A DNA stretch of 64,000 nucleotides from an uncultured Oscillospiraceae bacterium. Its GTDB lineage: Bacteria > Bacillota > Clostridia > Oscillospirales > Oscillospiraceae. The translations under genes and the position numbers were made by a program. Within the stretch, counting starts at the first letter, position 1. Every line of letters starts with the position of its first letter. Below, in pieces: positions 18,696-27,604 of this stretch. The notes beneath the pieces were generated by a model that was not told the origin of the DNA, made no database searches, and saw only the letters and a program-made list of their open reading frames with translations. Location: NCBI GenBank assembly GCA_910588495.1, contig CAJUPU010000002.1, positions 56,745-120,744 on the forward strand, given 5' to 3'.

Positions 18696-19054
18696 TGCTT
18701 TTCCAGCTCCTGCGAGACCCGCAGGAGCAGCTCCTGGGGCGGGAAGGGCTTTTTCAGGTAATTCACCGCGCCCAGCCGAATGGCGCTGACCACGTCGTCC
18801 TCCTGGCCCGATGCCGTCAGAAAGATCACGGGCGTGTCGGCGGCGAACTCCTTCATGCGCTCAAAGGTCTCAAATCCGTTCATTCTCGGCATCTCGATAT
18901 CCAAAAGCACCAGATCCATCTTTTCGCGCTTCATCGTGTCCAGCGCCTCCACCCCGGAGCTGGCGAAAAACACATCGTACTCATTTCCCAGGATCTTCTT
19001 GGTCCTCATCAGATTCATATCGTCATCGTCGACCACCAAAACGCGTTTCAGCAT
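18692..19054 (-). CDS. Stand-alone CheY-like response regulator
   Basis: 120 residues from the ATG at 19054, chosen because GGGAGG lies 8 bp before it; an in-frame ATG at 19075 would include that ribosome site. A single receiver domain: acidic pocket VVDDDD (9-12), phospho-acceptor D52 in LVLLDIEMP, the Thr of FLTASG and the Lys of YLKKPF. There is no output domain, so it should act by protein contact or as a relay intermediate. It is the first gene of the operon and overlaps the Hpt-kinase start. Confidence 0.9.
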   Translation of the reverse strand: MLKRVLVVDDDDMNLMRTKKILGNEYDVFFASSGVEALDTMKREKMDLVLLDIEMPRMNGFETFERMKEFAADTPVIFLTASGQEDDVVSAIRLGAVNYLKKPFPPQELLLRVSQELEKQ

Positions 19055-19103
19055 TACAATTTCCTCCCAGTTCATAGTCAGGTCTTTTCCGACCCTTAGC
19101 CCT

Positions 19104-19132
19104 ATTCTAAATGATAGACTTGAGAAAATCAA
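19104..19132 (-). promoter_or_regulatory. Promoter of the phosphorelay operon
   Basis: On the minus strand TTGATT-N17-TAGAAT, giving a leader of roughly 40 nt before the response-regulator ATG. It lies in an AT-rich patch (19085-19175). Confidence 0.75.
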
Positions 19133-19551
19133 GGGTAATCGCGTAACCTTTTTGTTTTGTTTGATTTTACATTTTTTGGAGCGAATCGGCGCTCTCCAGC
19201 CCGGATAGGACCGGAACGCGGCGCAGAAGCGTTGAACCGGCACGTGTCCGATCCCGCTGCCGAACGCAAGCCCTGGAACCATCGCAATGGGCGCTTGGTA
19301 AAGACGGTGAACTGTTTCCATGGGCGCAAAAAGGGACCTTCCGCAGCCGGAAGATCCCCCTTTTTGCCGTCGGCTATTCTCTTTTACGGTCCGGGCGTGC
19401 GGCGGCCTGCGCCTTTTCCTCGTCCGGCATTCCCGCGCCTTGATGCGGTCGCGATCCCGCCGCTTTTCCCCGTCTCACGCCTGATGTTCCCGGCGATCGG
19501 CGCGGATCTCTCCCGTCTCGTCTCATGGACTTCCTCCCGCCATTGTCCCCT
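19133..19551. other. Intergenic region, no gene recognised
   Basis: Apart from the hairpin at 19326-19367 I see nothing I can name. Open frames run through it on both strands but have no ribosome site or family similarity. Confidence 0.5.
19326..19367. terminator. Bidirectional terminator hairpin
   Basis: GCAAAAAGGG...TTCCG pairs with CGGAAG...CCCTTTTTGC, with T tracts on both strands. It could end the long catabolic operon arriving on the minus strand, about 180 bp after the last gene. Confidence 0.65.
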
Positions 19552-20907
19552 TCACCCGCGGAAATTGGCGGGCTGCGTTTTTTTCAACTCCAGGAACTCC
19601 CGGTAGAAGGGCATGAAGGTGTCCGCGTCGCGCACCACACAGCCGGTGGGCTTGTGGGCGCGGATGAGATCCCCGCACATGCCGCAGGTCATACACACCC
19701 GTTTGGGGTCGATCCGGCCGGACTTGACGATCTCGTTGGCGAAATCCGGGTCGGCAAAGGCCATCCGGCCGAAGAGCATCCCGTCGCACAGCCCCTGCTC
19801 CACCGCCCCGGCGGTGAACAGATCGGCATACTGCCGCAGATAGGAGGGCGCGGAGGCGTACACAATCATCTCCGGCACCGCCCGCTTCACCGCGCCGATG
19901 CCGCGGATCATCCGGGCCAGCCCTTGGAAGGGGTGCTCGTCTGGCTGGTACTTGCCCTTGTCGAAGGGGCGGGTGACGTGGGTGGTGGCGTATGGGTTTC
20001 CCATGGTCAGGTCCACCATGGTCAGACCGTAATCCTCATACAGCTCCCGCGCCAGGCGGATGGGTTCGCTGAGATCGGGCTCCAGACCGCCGCCCTCCCC
20101 CACGCCGAAGCCCCACGGGTAGGGATAGCCGTCGTAGATCCCGATGCGGCTGGTGACCATGAACCCAGGCCCCTCGTGGACCTTGGCCGCGGCGATGCCG
20201 TCCTTCAGCAGCCGTGTGCGGTTCTCATAGCTGCCCCCATAGGGCCCAGGCCGGGTATAGGCGGAGGACAGCTCGGCCAGCAGGTAGCCATGACAGCTCT
20301 TGATGTCCACCGCGTCGAACCCGGCCCGCTTGGCCAGCGCCGCCGCCTGGCCGAACTTCTCCCCCAGCGCCTTGAGGTAGTCGTCGGAGGCGATGCAGGC
20401 GTCGTCCGCCGCGCGGTACTGCTCCAGCTCCGGGTGGCGGTAGGCGATGATGGGCGCGGGCCGGTTGCCGGGGTTGGAGTAGCGGCCGCTGTGGTTGGCC
20501 TGGAAGATCAGGTAGGGGGCGAAGCCGTTGGCCTCCAGTCCGGCCCGCTTGACCGCCTCGGTGAGCCGCTGGTACTGGGGCAGGTTTTTTTCGTCCAGCA
20601 GCAGCTGGGTCTGGGAGGAACGGCCCTCCTCCACGATGGAGATGGCCTCGAACCAGATCACGGCGCTGCCCCCCCTGGCCTCGTTCACATAGCGGCGGGT
20701 GGTGAACTCCGACGGAGAGCCGTCGGGCAGGGAGTCCGCCCCCTCCATGGGGGCCACGCCCAGGCGGTTGGGGAGCTCCCGCCCCCCCACCGTCAGCGGC
20801 CGGGCCAGGATACCGGTGTCCCCGGCAAAGGGGAGGTCCACCCCCAGCGCGGCGGCGGTGGTCTTGACCTCGTCCAGCGTCTTGTAATGGAATCGCTCGT
20901 GCGGCAT
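19552..20907 (-). CDS. Old Yellow Enzyme-family flavin oxidoreductase with C-terminal Cys cluster
   Basis: 451 residues. TIM-barrel OYE domain: GVAPMEG at the FMN end, a long barrel, and SCHGYLLAE at the substrate site. The position usually held by the first active-site histidine (HxxH/N) is lysine (DIKSCH). The C-terminus carries C405, C408, C411 and C423, the spacing expected of a [4Fe-4S] ligand set as in 2-enoate reductase and BaiCD types, but the FAD/NAD(P)H domain of those larger enzymes is missing. It would reduce an activated C=C bond, with electrons from a partner. The FAD oxidoreductase two genes upstream is a candidate. Last gene of the operon; GGAGG precedes the ATG. Confidence 0.85.
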   Translation of the reverse strand: MPHERFHYKTLDEVKTTAAALGVDLPFAGDTGILARPLTVGGRELPNRLGVAPMEGADSLPDGSPSEFTTRRYVNEARGGSAVIWFEAISIVEEGRSSQTQLLLDEKNLPQYQRLTEAVKRAGLEANGFAPYLIFQANHSGRYSNPGNRPAPIIAYRHPELEQYRAADDACIASDDYLKALGEKFGQAAALAKRAGFDAVDIKSCHGYLLAELSSAYTRPGPYGGSYENRTRLLKDGIAAAKVHEGPGFMVTSRIGIYDGYPYPWGFGVGEGGGLEPDLSEPIRLARELYEDYGLTMVDLTMGNPYATTHVTRPFDKGKYQPDEHPFQGLARMIRGIGAVKRAVPEMIVYASAPSYLRQYADLFTAGAVEQGLCDGMLFGRMAFADPDFANEIVKSGRIDPKRVCMTCGMCGDLIRAHKPTGCVVRDADTFMPFYREFLELKKTQPANFRG

Positions 20908-20939
20908 GACAGATCCCTCCTATTTCGTTTCGCGCCCCG

Positions 20940-21632
20940 TCAGCCGAACGCCCGGGCCAACAGCGGCGTCAGGGCGGGCGCCAGGACCAGGGCGGGCAGC
21001 AGGTCGATGAGCGGATAGTCCCGGATACCGGCCATCCGCATACCCGCGGCAATGGTGAGCACCCCTCCGCAGGCGATGAAGTTGTTGAGCATGGCGGCGT
21101 CCATGACAGGCATCAGCACCCGGGCCAGCAGGAAGAACAGGGTGAACACCCCCAGCTGGGGGATGGCGATGAGACTGACCGGGAAGCCCAGGCTGCTGCC
21201 GAACACGGCGGCGGAAAAGAAGTCCAGCATGGCCTTGGAAAACATCTGGCTGCGCTCCCCGCTGAAGCTCTCCACCATCACCGCGTACAGCCCGAAGCCG
21301 CTGGCGCACAGCACCGATGTCACCGTGACGTACTGCTTCATGTCGAACCCCTCCGGGCGGGGGAGGCGCTTCAGCACAGCGTCCAGCCCCCGGCTCACCC
21401 CCTGCTCCAGGCGCAGGGCGTGGCCCAGCCAGCCCCCCAGGATCATCGCCAGCGTCACCGTAGGCATCTGGGCGGCCTTGCATACGGAGAGGATCCCGCT
21501 GCAAATGGCGGTGAGCCCGAACAGCTGGGGGAGGAACCTGCGCATATCCTCGCCGATCCACCGCCGGAGCAGGCTGCCCAGCAGGCCGCCCGCGAACACC
21601 CCTGCACAGCAGGTGAGCATCCCAATGGGCAC
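20940..21632 (-). CDS. DUF554 family membrane protein
   Basis: 230 residues from a GTG at 21632 with GGAGG upstream. Multiple short hydrophobic helices with glycine-rich turns (GGLLGSLLRRW, GGWLGHALRLE, FGSSLGFPV) match the DUF554 pattern. The function of this family is unknown; a transport role has been assumed but not shown. Its place between two redox enzymes in a catabolic operon makes a small-molecule permease or exporter plausible. Confidence 0.8.
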   Translation of the reverse strand: MPIGMLTCCAGVFAGGLLGSLLRRWIGEDMRRFLPQLFGLTAICSGILSVCKAAQMPTVTLAMILGGWLGHALRLEQGVSRGLDAVLKRLPRPEGFDMKQYVTVTSVLCASGFGLYAVMVESFSGERSQMFSKAMLDFFSAAVFGSSLGFPVSLIAIPQLGVFTLFFLLARVLMPVMDAAMLNNFIACGGVLTIAAGMRMAGIRDYPLIDLLPALVLAPALTPLLARAFG

Positions 21633-21665
21633 CCCGATCCCTCCTTTCTCATCCGTGCCGGAACG

Positions 21666-23624
21666 TCAGTCAATGTTCCCGGTCTCCCGGTAGGAACGCC
21701 AGATGTTCTCAAAAAAGTCGTCCTCCTCTGGGATTGGGCGCACGGGACGCCAAACGGCCTCGCACCCGCCGTCCCTGCCGCAGGAGATCTCCTGGATCAG
21801 ACCGCTGCGGCCCCCGTCGTCCAGGGCAAAGGTGAAGGCGTCGGGGAGGCACCCATAGGGCTTGCGTCCGGCGGGGTCGGTATAGAGGGCGCTGCCCCGG
21901 CTCCTGCCGCCCTGGACGATGTAGTCCAGCATGGCGCTCAGATAGGCCCGCTGGCCGATCAGCGTGTCCCGCAGGAGGAACAGCCGGAACAGCTCCCCGG
22001 CGCCGCGGACCCCGGCCCGGCCCGGCAGGTCCCGCAGGGTCTCCCGGACGGCCTCCAGCCCTTGGCGCAGGGCGCGCTCATTGCGGATGGCCCCGCCGCA
22101 CTCGCTCATGCGGCGGCCCGCCTGGACCCAGAGCTGCCGGACGCTGTCCCCGCCCCGGGCCAGCGCCGCCTGGGCCAGACCGCCCAGCTCCTCCAGAGCA
22201 TCGGCGGCCAGGGCCGTGAAGGCGGCCTCGTCCTCCTCCCCCGGCAGTCCGGGGCGGCGGGCGGCGATGTACTGGGCGGCGCGGGTGCTGCCCACCTGGC
22301 CCGCGTTGAGGGCGCTCCCGCCGGGGCGGTACACGCCGTGGCTCCCGGCGGCCTCGCCCACCGCGAACAGTCCCTCCACATCGGTGCGCCACCAGCAGTC
22401 CACCGCCAGCCCACCGTTGTTGTGCTGGGCGCACAGGGCGATCTCCAGGGGCTGGACCGCCAGATCGATCCCCCGGTCCCGGTAGAACTCCACCGCCGGG
22501 GCGTTCATGTGCTGCAATCGCTGGATGGGCGTGCCGAAGCAGGCTCCGGCCCGGCGCAGGTACGTCAGGGCCTCCGGCTCCAGCTCGTCATAGGAGAAGT
22601 TCCCGCCCAGCGGGTCGGCGCGGTAATCCAAATACACCTTCCGGCCCTTCTGGGTCTCCAGATAGACCAGTATGTCGATGATGGAACTGCCGTCATCCAC
22701 CTTGCGCACGTCAAAGGGCCATTGGTAGCCCTTCAGGAAGAGCTTAGAGAGCATGTCGGCGGGCCGGTCGAAAAGATCCATCAGGAACTCCCGCTCATCG
22801 CCGCCGTCCGGCCGGCAGGAGTACACCCGGGGCAGGACCTGCATGTAGGTGCCCGAGACGTTCCACCGGGGTCGGACCGAGGCCAGGCCGTACTGCCACT
22901 CGGTGAGGTTGCGCCCCTTGGCCCCCGCCTCCAGGGCCAGGCCGGTGGCCCCGTGGTGCCCGGCGGGATAGACGCTGTCGGCGTACATCCCGGCCGGGCC
23001 GCCGGTGGCCCAGACGATGTTCCTGCACCGGATGAGGACGAACCGCGGCTCCTCCCCCCCGGCGGCGGTGTCCAGGCAGAGCAGTCCATAGGCTTTTTCC
23101 CCGTCGCTGAGGATCTGGACCGCCAGGACGTGGTCCAGCAGGGGGATGCCCTGGGCCTGGGCGGCGGCCTCCAGCCGCTCGGTCATCTGGCGGCTGGTGT
23201 AGGGCCCCACGCTGGTGGCCCGGCGGCGGGGGTCGTGGTCGGTCTTATAGCCCACGAACTGGCCGCAGCGGTCCCGGGGAAAGGGCACGCCCAGCTCCAC
23301 CAGCCGGAGGAAGCCCTGGGCGGACAGGGCGGCTTCGCACAAAGCGATGTCCCCGTCCACGCACCCCCCCTGAAACAGGGTCCGGGCCATCTCCCCCACG
23401 CTGTCCGGCTCGTCTCCCGAGAGGGTGAGCTTGTAATAGGTCTGCTTGTCGCTGCCCGTGTTGCGGCTGGTGCCCGCCATGCGGTTCTCCGTCAGCAGCA
23501 GGATATCCCGCTGGCCGTACTGCCACAGGCGGAGGGCGGCGCTGTAGCCCGCGGCCCCGCTGCCCACCACCGCCGTGCCGCATACGATCGTGTCTGCTCC
23601 CGCGTGGGAGATCTGCCGTGCCAT
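21666..23624 (-). CDS. FAD-dependent oxidoreductase, fumarate reductase flavoprotein superfamily
   Basis: 652 residues. N-terminal Rossmann FAD motif VVGSGAAGYSAALRL (residues 20-34) and a C-terminal FAD-binding segment with GEAAGSHGVYRPGGSALN. There is no signal peptide and no covalent-flavin or haem motif, so it should be cytoplasmic. The superfamily includes fumarate, urocanate and 3-oxosteroid reductases and L-aspartate oxidase; the substrate cannot be read from sequence. It lies between the SDR and DUF554 genes, 15 bp after the former, and may work with the OYE protein. Confidence 0.82.
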   Translation of the reverse strand: MARQISHAGADTIVCGTAVVGSGAAGYSAALRLWQYGQRDILLLTENRMAGTSRNTGSDKQTYYKLTLSGDEPDSVGEMARTLFQGGCVDGDIALCEAALSAQGFLRLVELGVPFPRDRCGQFVGYKTDHDPRRRATSVGPYTSRQMTERLEAAAQAQGIPLLDHVLAVQILSDGEKAYGLLCLDTAAGGEEPRFVLIRCRNIVWATGGPAGMYADSVYPAGHHGATGLALEAGAKGRNLTEWQYGLASVRPRWNVSGTYMQVLPRVYSCRPDGGDEREFLMDLFDRPADMLSKLFLKGYQWPFDVRKVDDGSSIIDILVYLETQKGRKVYLDYRADPLGGNFSYDELEPEALTYLRRAGACFGTPIQRLQHMNAPAVEFYRDRGIDLAVQPLEIALCAQHNNGGLAVDCWWRTDVEGLFAVGEAAGSHGVYRPGGSALNAGQVGSTRAAQYIAARRPGLPGEEDEAAFTALAADALEELGGLAQAALARGGDSVRQLWVQAGRRMSECGGAIRNERALRQGLEAVRETLRDLPGRAGVRGAGELFRLFLLRDTLIGQRAYLSAMLDYIVQGGRSRGSALYTDPAGRKPYGCLPDAFTFALDDGGRSGLIQEISCGRDGGCEAVWRPVRPIPEEDDFFENIWRSYRETGNID

Positions 23625-23639
23625 GGGTGCCCTCCCCCC

Positions 23640-24407
23640 TTACAGGCGCTGGATGTGGAAGCCGCCGTCCACGTCGATGTAATTTCCGGTGGTGTAGGTG
23701 AACTTGCCGCCGCACAGGGCGCTGACCACCCCGGCCACGTCCTCCGGCGTCCCCCAGCGGGGGATGGGGAAGGCGTTGGCGGCGATGAGCCGGTCGTATT
23801 TCTCTTTGACCGCGCTGGTCATGTCGGTGGCGATCACGCCGGGGCGCACCTCATTGACCACGATCCCCTCCCCCGCCAGCCGGTCGGCGAACAGGGAGGT
23901 GAGCATGGACACCCCCGCCTTGGACACGCAGTACTCCCCACGGTTGGTGCTGGACACCACCGCGCTGCAGCTGGACACGTTGACGATCACGCCCCTGCGC
24001 CCGTCCAGCGGCTCCTGGGCGATCATCTGCCTGGCCACCGCCTGGGTGAGGAACAAACAGCCTTTGGTGTTGATGCCCACCACCCGGTCGAAGCTCTCCT
24101 CGGTCATCTCCAGCAGGTCGGAGCGGACCTTCGGGGCCACCCCCGCGTTGTTGACCAGCGCGTCGATGCGGCCGAAGGCCTTCACCGCCTCCGACACGAT
24201 GCGCAGCCGGTCCTCATGGTCGCCCACGTCGGCCTGGACATAGGCGCATGGGATCCCCAGCGCGGCCAGGCTGTCCAGGGCGGCCTGGTTGTGCCCTTGG
24301 GGGCCGGTGGCCACCATGACGATGTTGTAGCCGTCCAGGCCCAGCTGCTTGGCGATGGCAAAGCCGATGCCCCGGCTGGAGCCGGTGACAATGGCGGTTT
24401 TTTTCAT
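23640..24407 (-). CDS. SDR-family NAD(P)-dependent oxidoreductase (FabG-like)
   Basis: 255 residues from the ATG at 24407, preceded by GAGGAGGAAC; an upstream ATG at 24428 would place that ribosome site inside the gene. Motifs: TGSSRGIG cofactor site, NNAG, catalytic Ser (NVSSCSA) and YCVSK with Tyr and Lys spaced normally, and a C-terminal TGNYIDVDGGF. SDRs of this kind interconvert hydroxyl and keto groups on sugars, polyols, sugar acids or acyl chains. In this operon a role on a sugar-like or alicyclic substrate is more likely than fatty-acid synthesis. Confidence 0.88.
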   Translation of the reverse strand: MKKTAIVTGSSRGIGFAIAKQLGLDGYNIVMVATGPQGHNQAALDSLAALGIPCAYVQADVGDHEDRLRIVSEAVKAFGRIDALVNNAGVAPKVRSDLLEMTEESFDRVVGINTKGCLFLTQAVARQMIAQEPLDGRRGVIVNVSSCSAVVSSTNRGEYCVSKAGVSMLTSLFADRLAGEGIVVNEVRPGVIATDMTSAVKEKYDRLIAANAFPIPRWGTPEDVAGVVSALCGGKFTYTTGNYIDVDGGFHIQRL

Positions 24408-24455
24408 GGGAAGTTCCTCCTCAATCACAAAGTCTATATGGGGCCGGGACGCGCC

Positions 24456-25496
24456 CTACGGCCGGACGACCACCTTGATGCTCCCGCTGGCCGGGTCCAG
24501 GGCCGTTTCCAGCGCGGCCTGGAGCTGGTCCAGGGGGAAGGTGTGGGTGACGAACCGCTCCATGGGCAGCTCCCGGGCGGCGGCGATGGCGATGGGGAAA
24601 TCCCAGCAGTAGCCCTGAGCCCCCTGTATGTGGATCTCGTGGGTGATGAGCCGCCCGGCGGGGAAGCTGACCAGGGGCTGCTCGTAGATGCCCACGGCGG
24701 TGCAGGTGCCGTTCTTTTTCAGGGCCGTCACCGCCTGGTTGAAGCAGACCTCCCGGCCCACGCACTCGAAGCTCTTGTCCACGCCCTTGCCGCCGGTGAG
24801 CCGGGCCAGCTCGCGCTCCAGATCCTGTTTCCCGCTGTTGACGGCGTGGGTGGCCCCCAGTCCCAGGGCCGCCTCCAACCGCTGGTCCGACAGGTCGGCG
24901 ATGATGACCTGGGCCGCGCCGCAGCGGCGGCAGATGGCCCCCACCATCATGCCGATGGCCCCCGCACCCACGATGAGCACCGTCTCCCCCAGGCCCACCT
25001 GGGCGCGGCGCACCGCGTGGGTGGCCACGGAGAGCGGCTCGATCAGCGCCCCGGCCTCGTAGCTCAGGTCCTGGGGCAGCTCGTAGACATAAGGGGCCTT
25101 GACCACCACGTAGTCCGCCATGGCCCCGTCCCCCCTCCGGTAGGTGAAGGAGATGTTCTCACAGTAGGAATACTCCCCATGGCGGCAGGCGTCGCACTGG
25201 CCGCAGGTGATGCAGGGCTCCACCGTCACCCGCGCGCCCGGCGCTATGGAGGTCACGCCGCCGCCCACGGCGGCCACGTCTCCGGAGAACTCGTGGCCGA
25301 TGGTGACGGGCAGGGGGGCGAAGGGATGCAGCCCCCGGGCGATGTGCAGGTCGCTGCCGCAGATGGCGCTGGCGCGCACCTTGACCAGCACCTCGTCCGG
25401 AGCAAGCGCTTGGATGGTGCGCTCCAGAAAACGGGTCTTGAAGGGCTCGTACACCTGGCCCACCCGGTTTTGCAGCGGGAATCGAATCGTTGACAT
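24456..25496 (-). CDS. Zinc-dependent alcohol dehydrogenase (sorbitol/threonine dehydrogenase type)
   Basis: 346 residues from the second ATG (25496), which leaves 7 bp to AAGGGAG; the first ATG two codons upstream is too close. GroES-like N-terminal domain with catalytic-zinc ligands in ICGSDLH and GHEFSG, and a structural-zinc set of four Cys (CITCGQCDACRHGEYSYC). Rossmann motif VGAGAIGMMVGA. It should oxidise a secondary alcohol of a polyol or sugar derivative with NAD(P). Second redox enzyme after the epimerase-like gene in the operon. Confidence 0.9.
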   Translation of the reverse strand: MSTIRFPLQNRVGQVYEPFKTRFLERTIQALAPDEVLVKVRASAICGSDLHIARGLHPFAPLPVTIGHEFSGDVAAVGGGVTSIAPGARVTVEPCITCGQCDACRHGEYSYCENISFTYRRGDGAMADYVVVKAPYVYELPQDLSYEAGALIEPLSVATHAVRRAQVGLGETVLIVGAGAIGMMVGAICRRCGAAQVIIADLSDQRLEAALGLGATHAVNSGKQDLERELARLTGGKGVDKSFECVGREVCFNQAVTALKKNGTCTAVGIYEQPLVSFPAGRLITHEIHIQGAQGYCWDFPIAIAAARELPMERFVTHTFPLDQLQAALETALDPASGSIKVVVRP

Positions 25497-25533
25497 GGTC
25501 ATGCTCCCTTTTCACATAGGTTTGGTATGGATG

Positions 25534-26397
25534 TCACGGGGCCGCGACGGCGCCGGAGGCCCGGCTGAAAAAGTCTTGCAGATAGCGAAGGCCCGCCAGG
25601 GCCAGCTCGTCGGGGTCCTGGTGCACCTGGATCCAGCTGCTGTCCAGCCCGCCCAGGGCGAAGGTCTCCATGGTGATGTGGCCGGAGTAGCCGTGGCGGA
25701 CCAGCAGGCCCAGCACCTCCTCCCAGGGGACGATGCCCTGGCCCGGCGCGCCCCGGTTGTTGGCGCAGGCGTGGAAGTGGTTCACCCGCCCGCTGCCCAG
25801 GGCGGCCGCCAGGGCGCCGGTGAGGTCCTTCTCCTCCAAACAGGCGTGGTAGGTGTCGAAATGCAGGCCCACATTGGGCGCGCCGATGTGGCCGATCAGC
25901 TCCAGCACCTGGGCGGAGGTATTGCACACGCTGGTGCGGTAGCGGTTGAGGGGCTCCAGGGAGAGGGCCATGCCGCAGTCCGCCGCCCGGCGGGCCAGCT
26001 CCCGCAGGCCGGTGACCGCCAGCTCCCACTCCCGCTTTTTGTCCTCCGGGTCCAGCCAGTGGCGCTTTCCGCCCCCGGCGTAGAGGGGCCCGCACAGCAC
26101 ACCGGCCCCCAGGGCCCGTCCGGTCTCCAGGCAGGCCGTCAGGTAGTCCATGGTGGCGGAGCGCACCGCCGGATCGAAGCTGGACAGATCCCGGCCCGGG
26201 CCCAAAGCGGCGCACAGGGTGACGGACAGCCCGCTCTCCGCCAGCTCCTGCCGCAGCGCGGGAGAGACCTCCGGCACGGTCATGGGCAGCTCGACGGCGG
26301 TGAAGCCCATCCTGGCCGCCCGGGCGGGCAGGCCCAGACAGTCCGGCCCCAGGCCGGCGCACCAGTTCCATAGGTTGATGCCTAAGGGGTTCATCAT
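25534..26397 (-). CDS. Sugar phosphate isomerase/epimerase (xylose isomerase-like TIM barrel)
   Basis: 287 residues, AP-endonuclease-2/xylose-isomerase fold. Likely metal ligands lie in SLEPLNRY (Glu), HFDTYH (Asp, His), NHFHACAN (His) and TMETFALGG (Glu), the arrangement of tagatose/psicose 3-epimerases and relatives. AAGGAG lies 8 bp before the ATG at 26397. It is placed directly after the LacI regulator and before the alcohol dehydrogenase, as in polyol or sugar-acid catabolic operons. Exact substrate unknown. Confidence 0.85.
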   Translation of the reverse strand: MMNPLGINLWNWCAGLGPDCLGLPARAARMGFTAVELPMTVPEVSPALRQELAESGLSVTLCAALGPGRDLSSFDPAVRSATMDYLTACLETGRALGAGVLCGPLYAGGGKRHWLDPEDKKREWELAVTGLRELARRAADCGMALSLEPLNRYRTSVCNTSAQVLELIGHIGAPNVGLHFDTYHACLEEKDLTGALAAALGSGRVNHFHACANNRGAPGQGIVPWEEVLGLLVRHGYSGHITMETFALGGLDSSWIQVHQDPDELALAGLRYLQDFFSRASGAVAAP

Positions 26398-26422
26398 AAC
26401 GATATCTCCTTGGGGCGGCCCC

Positions 26423-27439
26423 TCAGTCCGTGGAGCCCCGGATGATCAGGTCCACGTCCAGCACCGTCTGCACGGGCGGGGGGAGCTCGCCGTTCTTGTC
26501 CTTATATTCGATCTGGCGTATGAGGCTCTTGGCCGCCGCCACGCCGATCTCCCGCAGGGGCTGGGAGATGGTGGACAGGGGCGGCTCCACCATGGAGGAC
26601 AGCCCCACATTGTCGAAGCCCATCACCGACACCTGCTCCGGGATGCGCACCCCCAGCTCGTGCAGGGCGTGGAGGATCACGAAGGCCTTGGGGTCGCTGG
26701 TGGCGAAGAAGGCGTCCGGCGGGTCGGGCAGGGCCATGGCGTTCCGGGTGAGCTGGTAGAAGCTGTCGGTGCCGTTGTTCACCTCCCGCAGGACCAGGCG
26801 GTCGTCATAGGGCACGCCCGCGTCCTGGAGGGCCTGGCAGTAGCCCCGGTACCGCTCGCGGTAGAGGAACAGCTCCTCCCGCCCATAGGCCAGGGCGATG
26901 CGCCGCCGCCCCGAGCGCAGCAGATACCGCGTGGCGGTGTAGGCGGCGCGGAAATTGTCCACGGCCACCGTGTCCACCACCCGGACGTCCTCCTCGGTGA
27001 AGCGGTTGGCGATCACCACGGGAAAGCCCTCCTCCCGCAGCTTGCGCCCGCTGCTGTGATGACCCGCGTTGCAGCACAGCAGGAAGCCGTCGATCCAGCG
27101 GGCCTTCATCTTCTCGATGTATACGTTCTCCGCCTCGCAGTCCTCGTCGGTGTTGCACAGCACCACCATGAAGCCGTGCTTGCGGGCCACCGCCTCCACC
27201 CCCCGGGTGATGGCGGGGAAGATCAGGTTGTCGATGCTGGGCAGCATCAGGCAGATGGTGTTGCTGCGGCGCAGCTTCAGGCTTTTGGCCAGGGCGTTGG
27301 ACTGGTAGCCGGTGCGGGCCAGCATGTCCTGCACCTTTTGCCGGGTGGCCTCGTTGACGTAGCTCTTGCCGTTGATGACGCGGGAGACCGTGCTGGGGGA
27401 CACCCCCACCGCCTCCGCGATGTCCTTGATGCTTGCCAT
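26423..27439 (-). CDS. LacI-family transcriptional regulator
   Basis: 338 residues, full LacI length. N-terminal helix-turn-helix IKDIAEAVGVSPSTVSRVIN with hinge helix ALAKSLKLRRS, then a periplasmic-binding-like effector domain (NTICLMLPSIDNLIFP, FFATSDPKA, VMGFDNVGLSS). It lies inside the operon, between the dehydratase and epimerase genes. The candidate target is a TGCAA-N-CG-N-TTGCA type operator: two good copies flank the transporter promoter at 34234-34262 and a partial one overlaps the dehydratase promoter at 29301-29329. This link is inferred from motif type and position. Confidence 0.93.
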   Translation of the reverse strand: MASIKDIAEAVGVSPSTVSRVINGKSYVNEATRQKVQDMLARTGYQSNALAKSLKLRRSNTICLMLPSIDNLIFPAITRGVEAVARKHGFMVVLCNTDEDCEAENVYIEKMKARWIDGFLLCCNAGHHSSGRKLREEGFPVVIANRFTEEDVRVVDTVAVDNFRAAYTATRYLLRSGRRRIALAYGREELFLYRERYRGYCQALQDAGVPYDDRLVLREVNNGTDSFYQLTRNAMALPDPPDAFFATSDPKAFVILHALHELGVRIPEQVSVMGFDNVGLSSMVEPPLSTISQPLREIGVAAAKSLIRQIEYKDKNGELPPPVQTVLDVDLIIRGSTD

Positions 27440-27604
27440 ATCGCCACACGCTCCTTTTTCGGGTCGGATCTTGTTTCGCGCACCGGCGCGGAGAAGCCCG
27501 TTCGGGCACAGCGCCGCGCGGGGAGGTCCACGCCTTCCCGTTCTCTATCTGAAACGCCCAGGGGGCGGTGCGCCTGTTTCGGCCGCGCCGGAGCGGTGGC
27601 GGGC

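Noticed and set aside
19157..19606. Possible 149-codon gene between the response regulator and the OYE gene
   Set aside because: No ribosome site, crosses a terminator hairpin and overlaps the OYE gene antisense.
21420..25493. Open frame of more than 1,300 codons on the plus strand
   Set aside because: It lies antisense to five well-supported minus-strand genes. In DNA this rich in GC, the frame opposite third codon positions rarely meets stops. Its product is low-complexity Gly/Ala/Pro/His/Arg with no family match.
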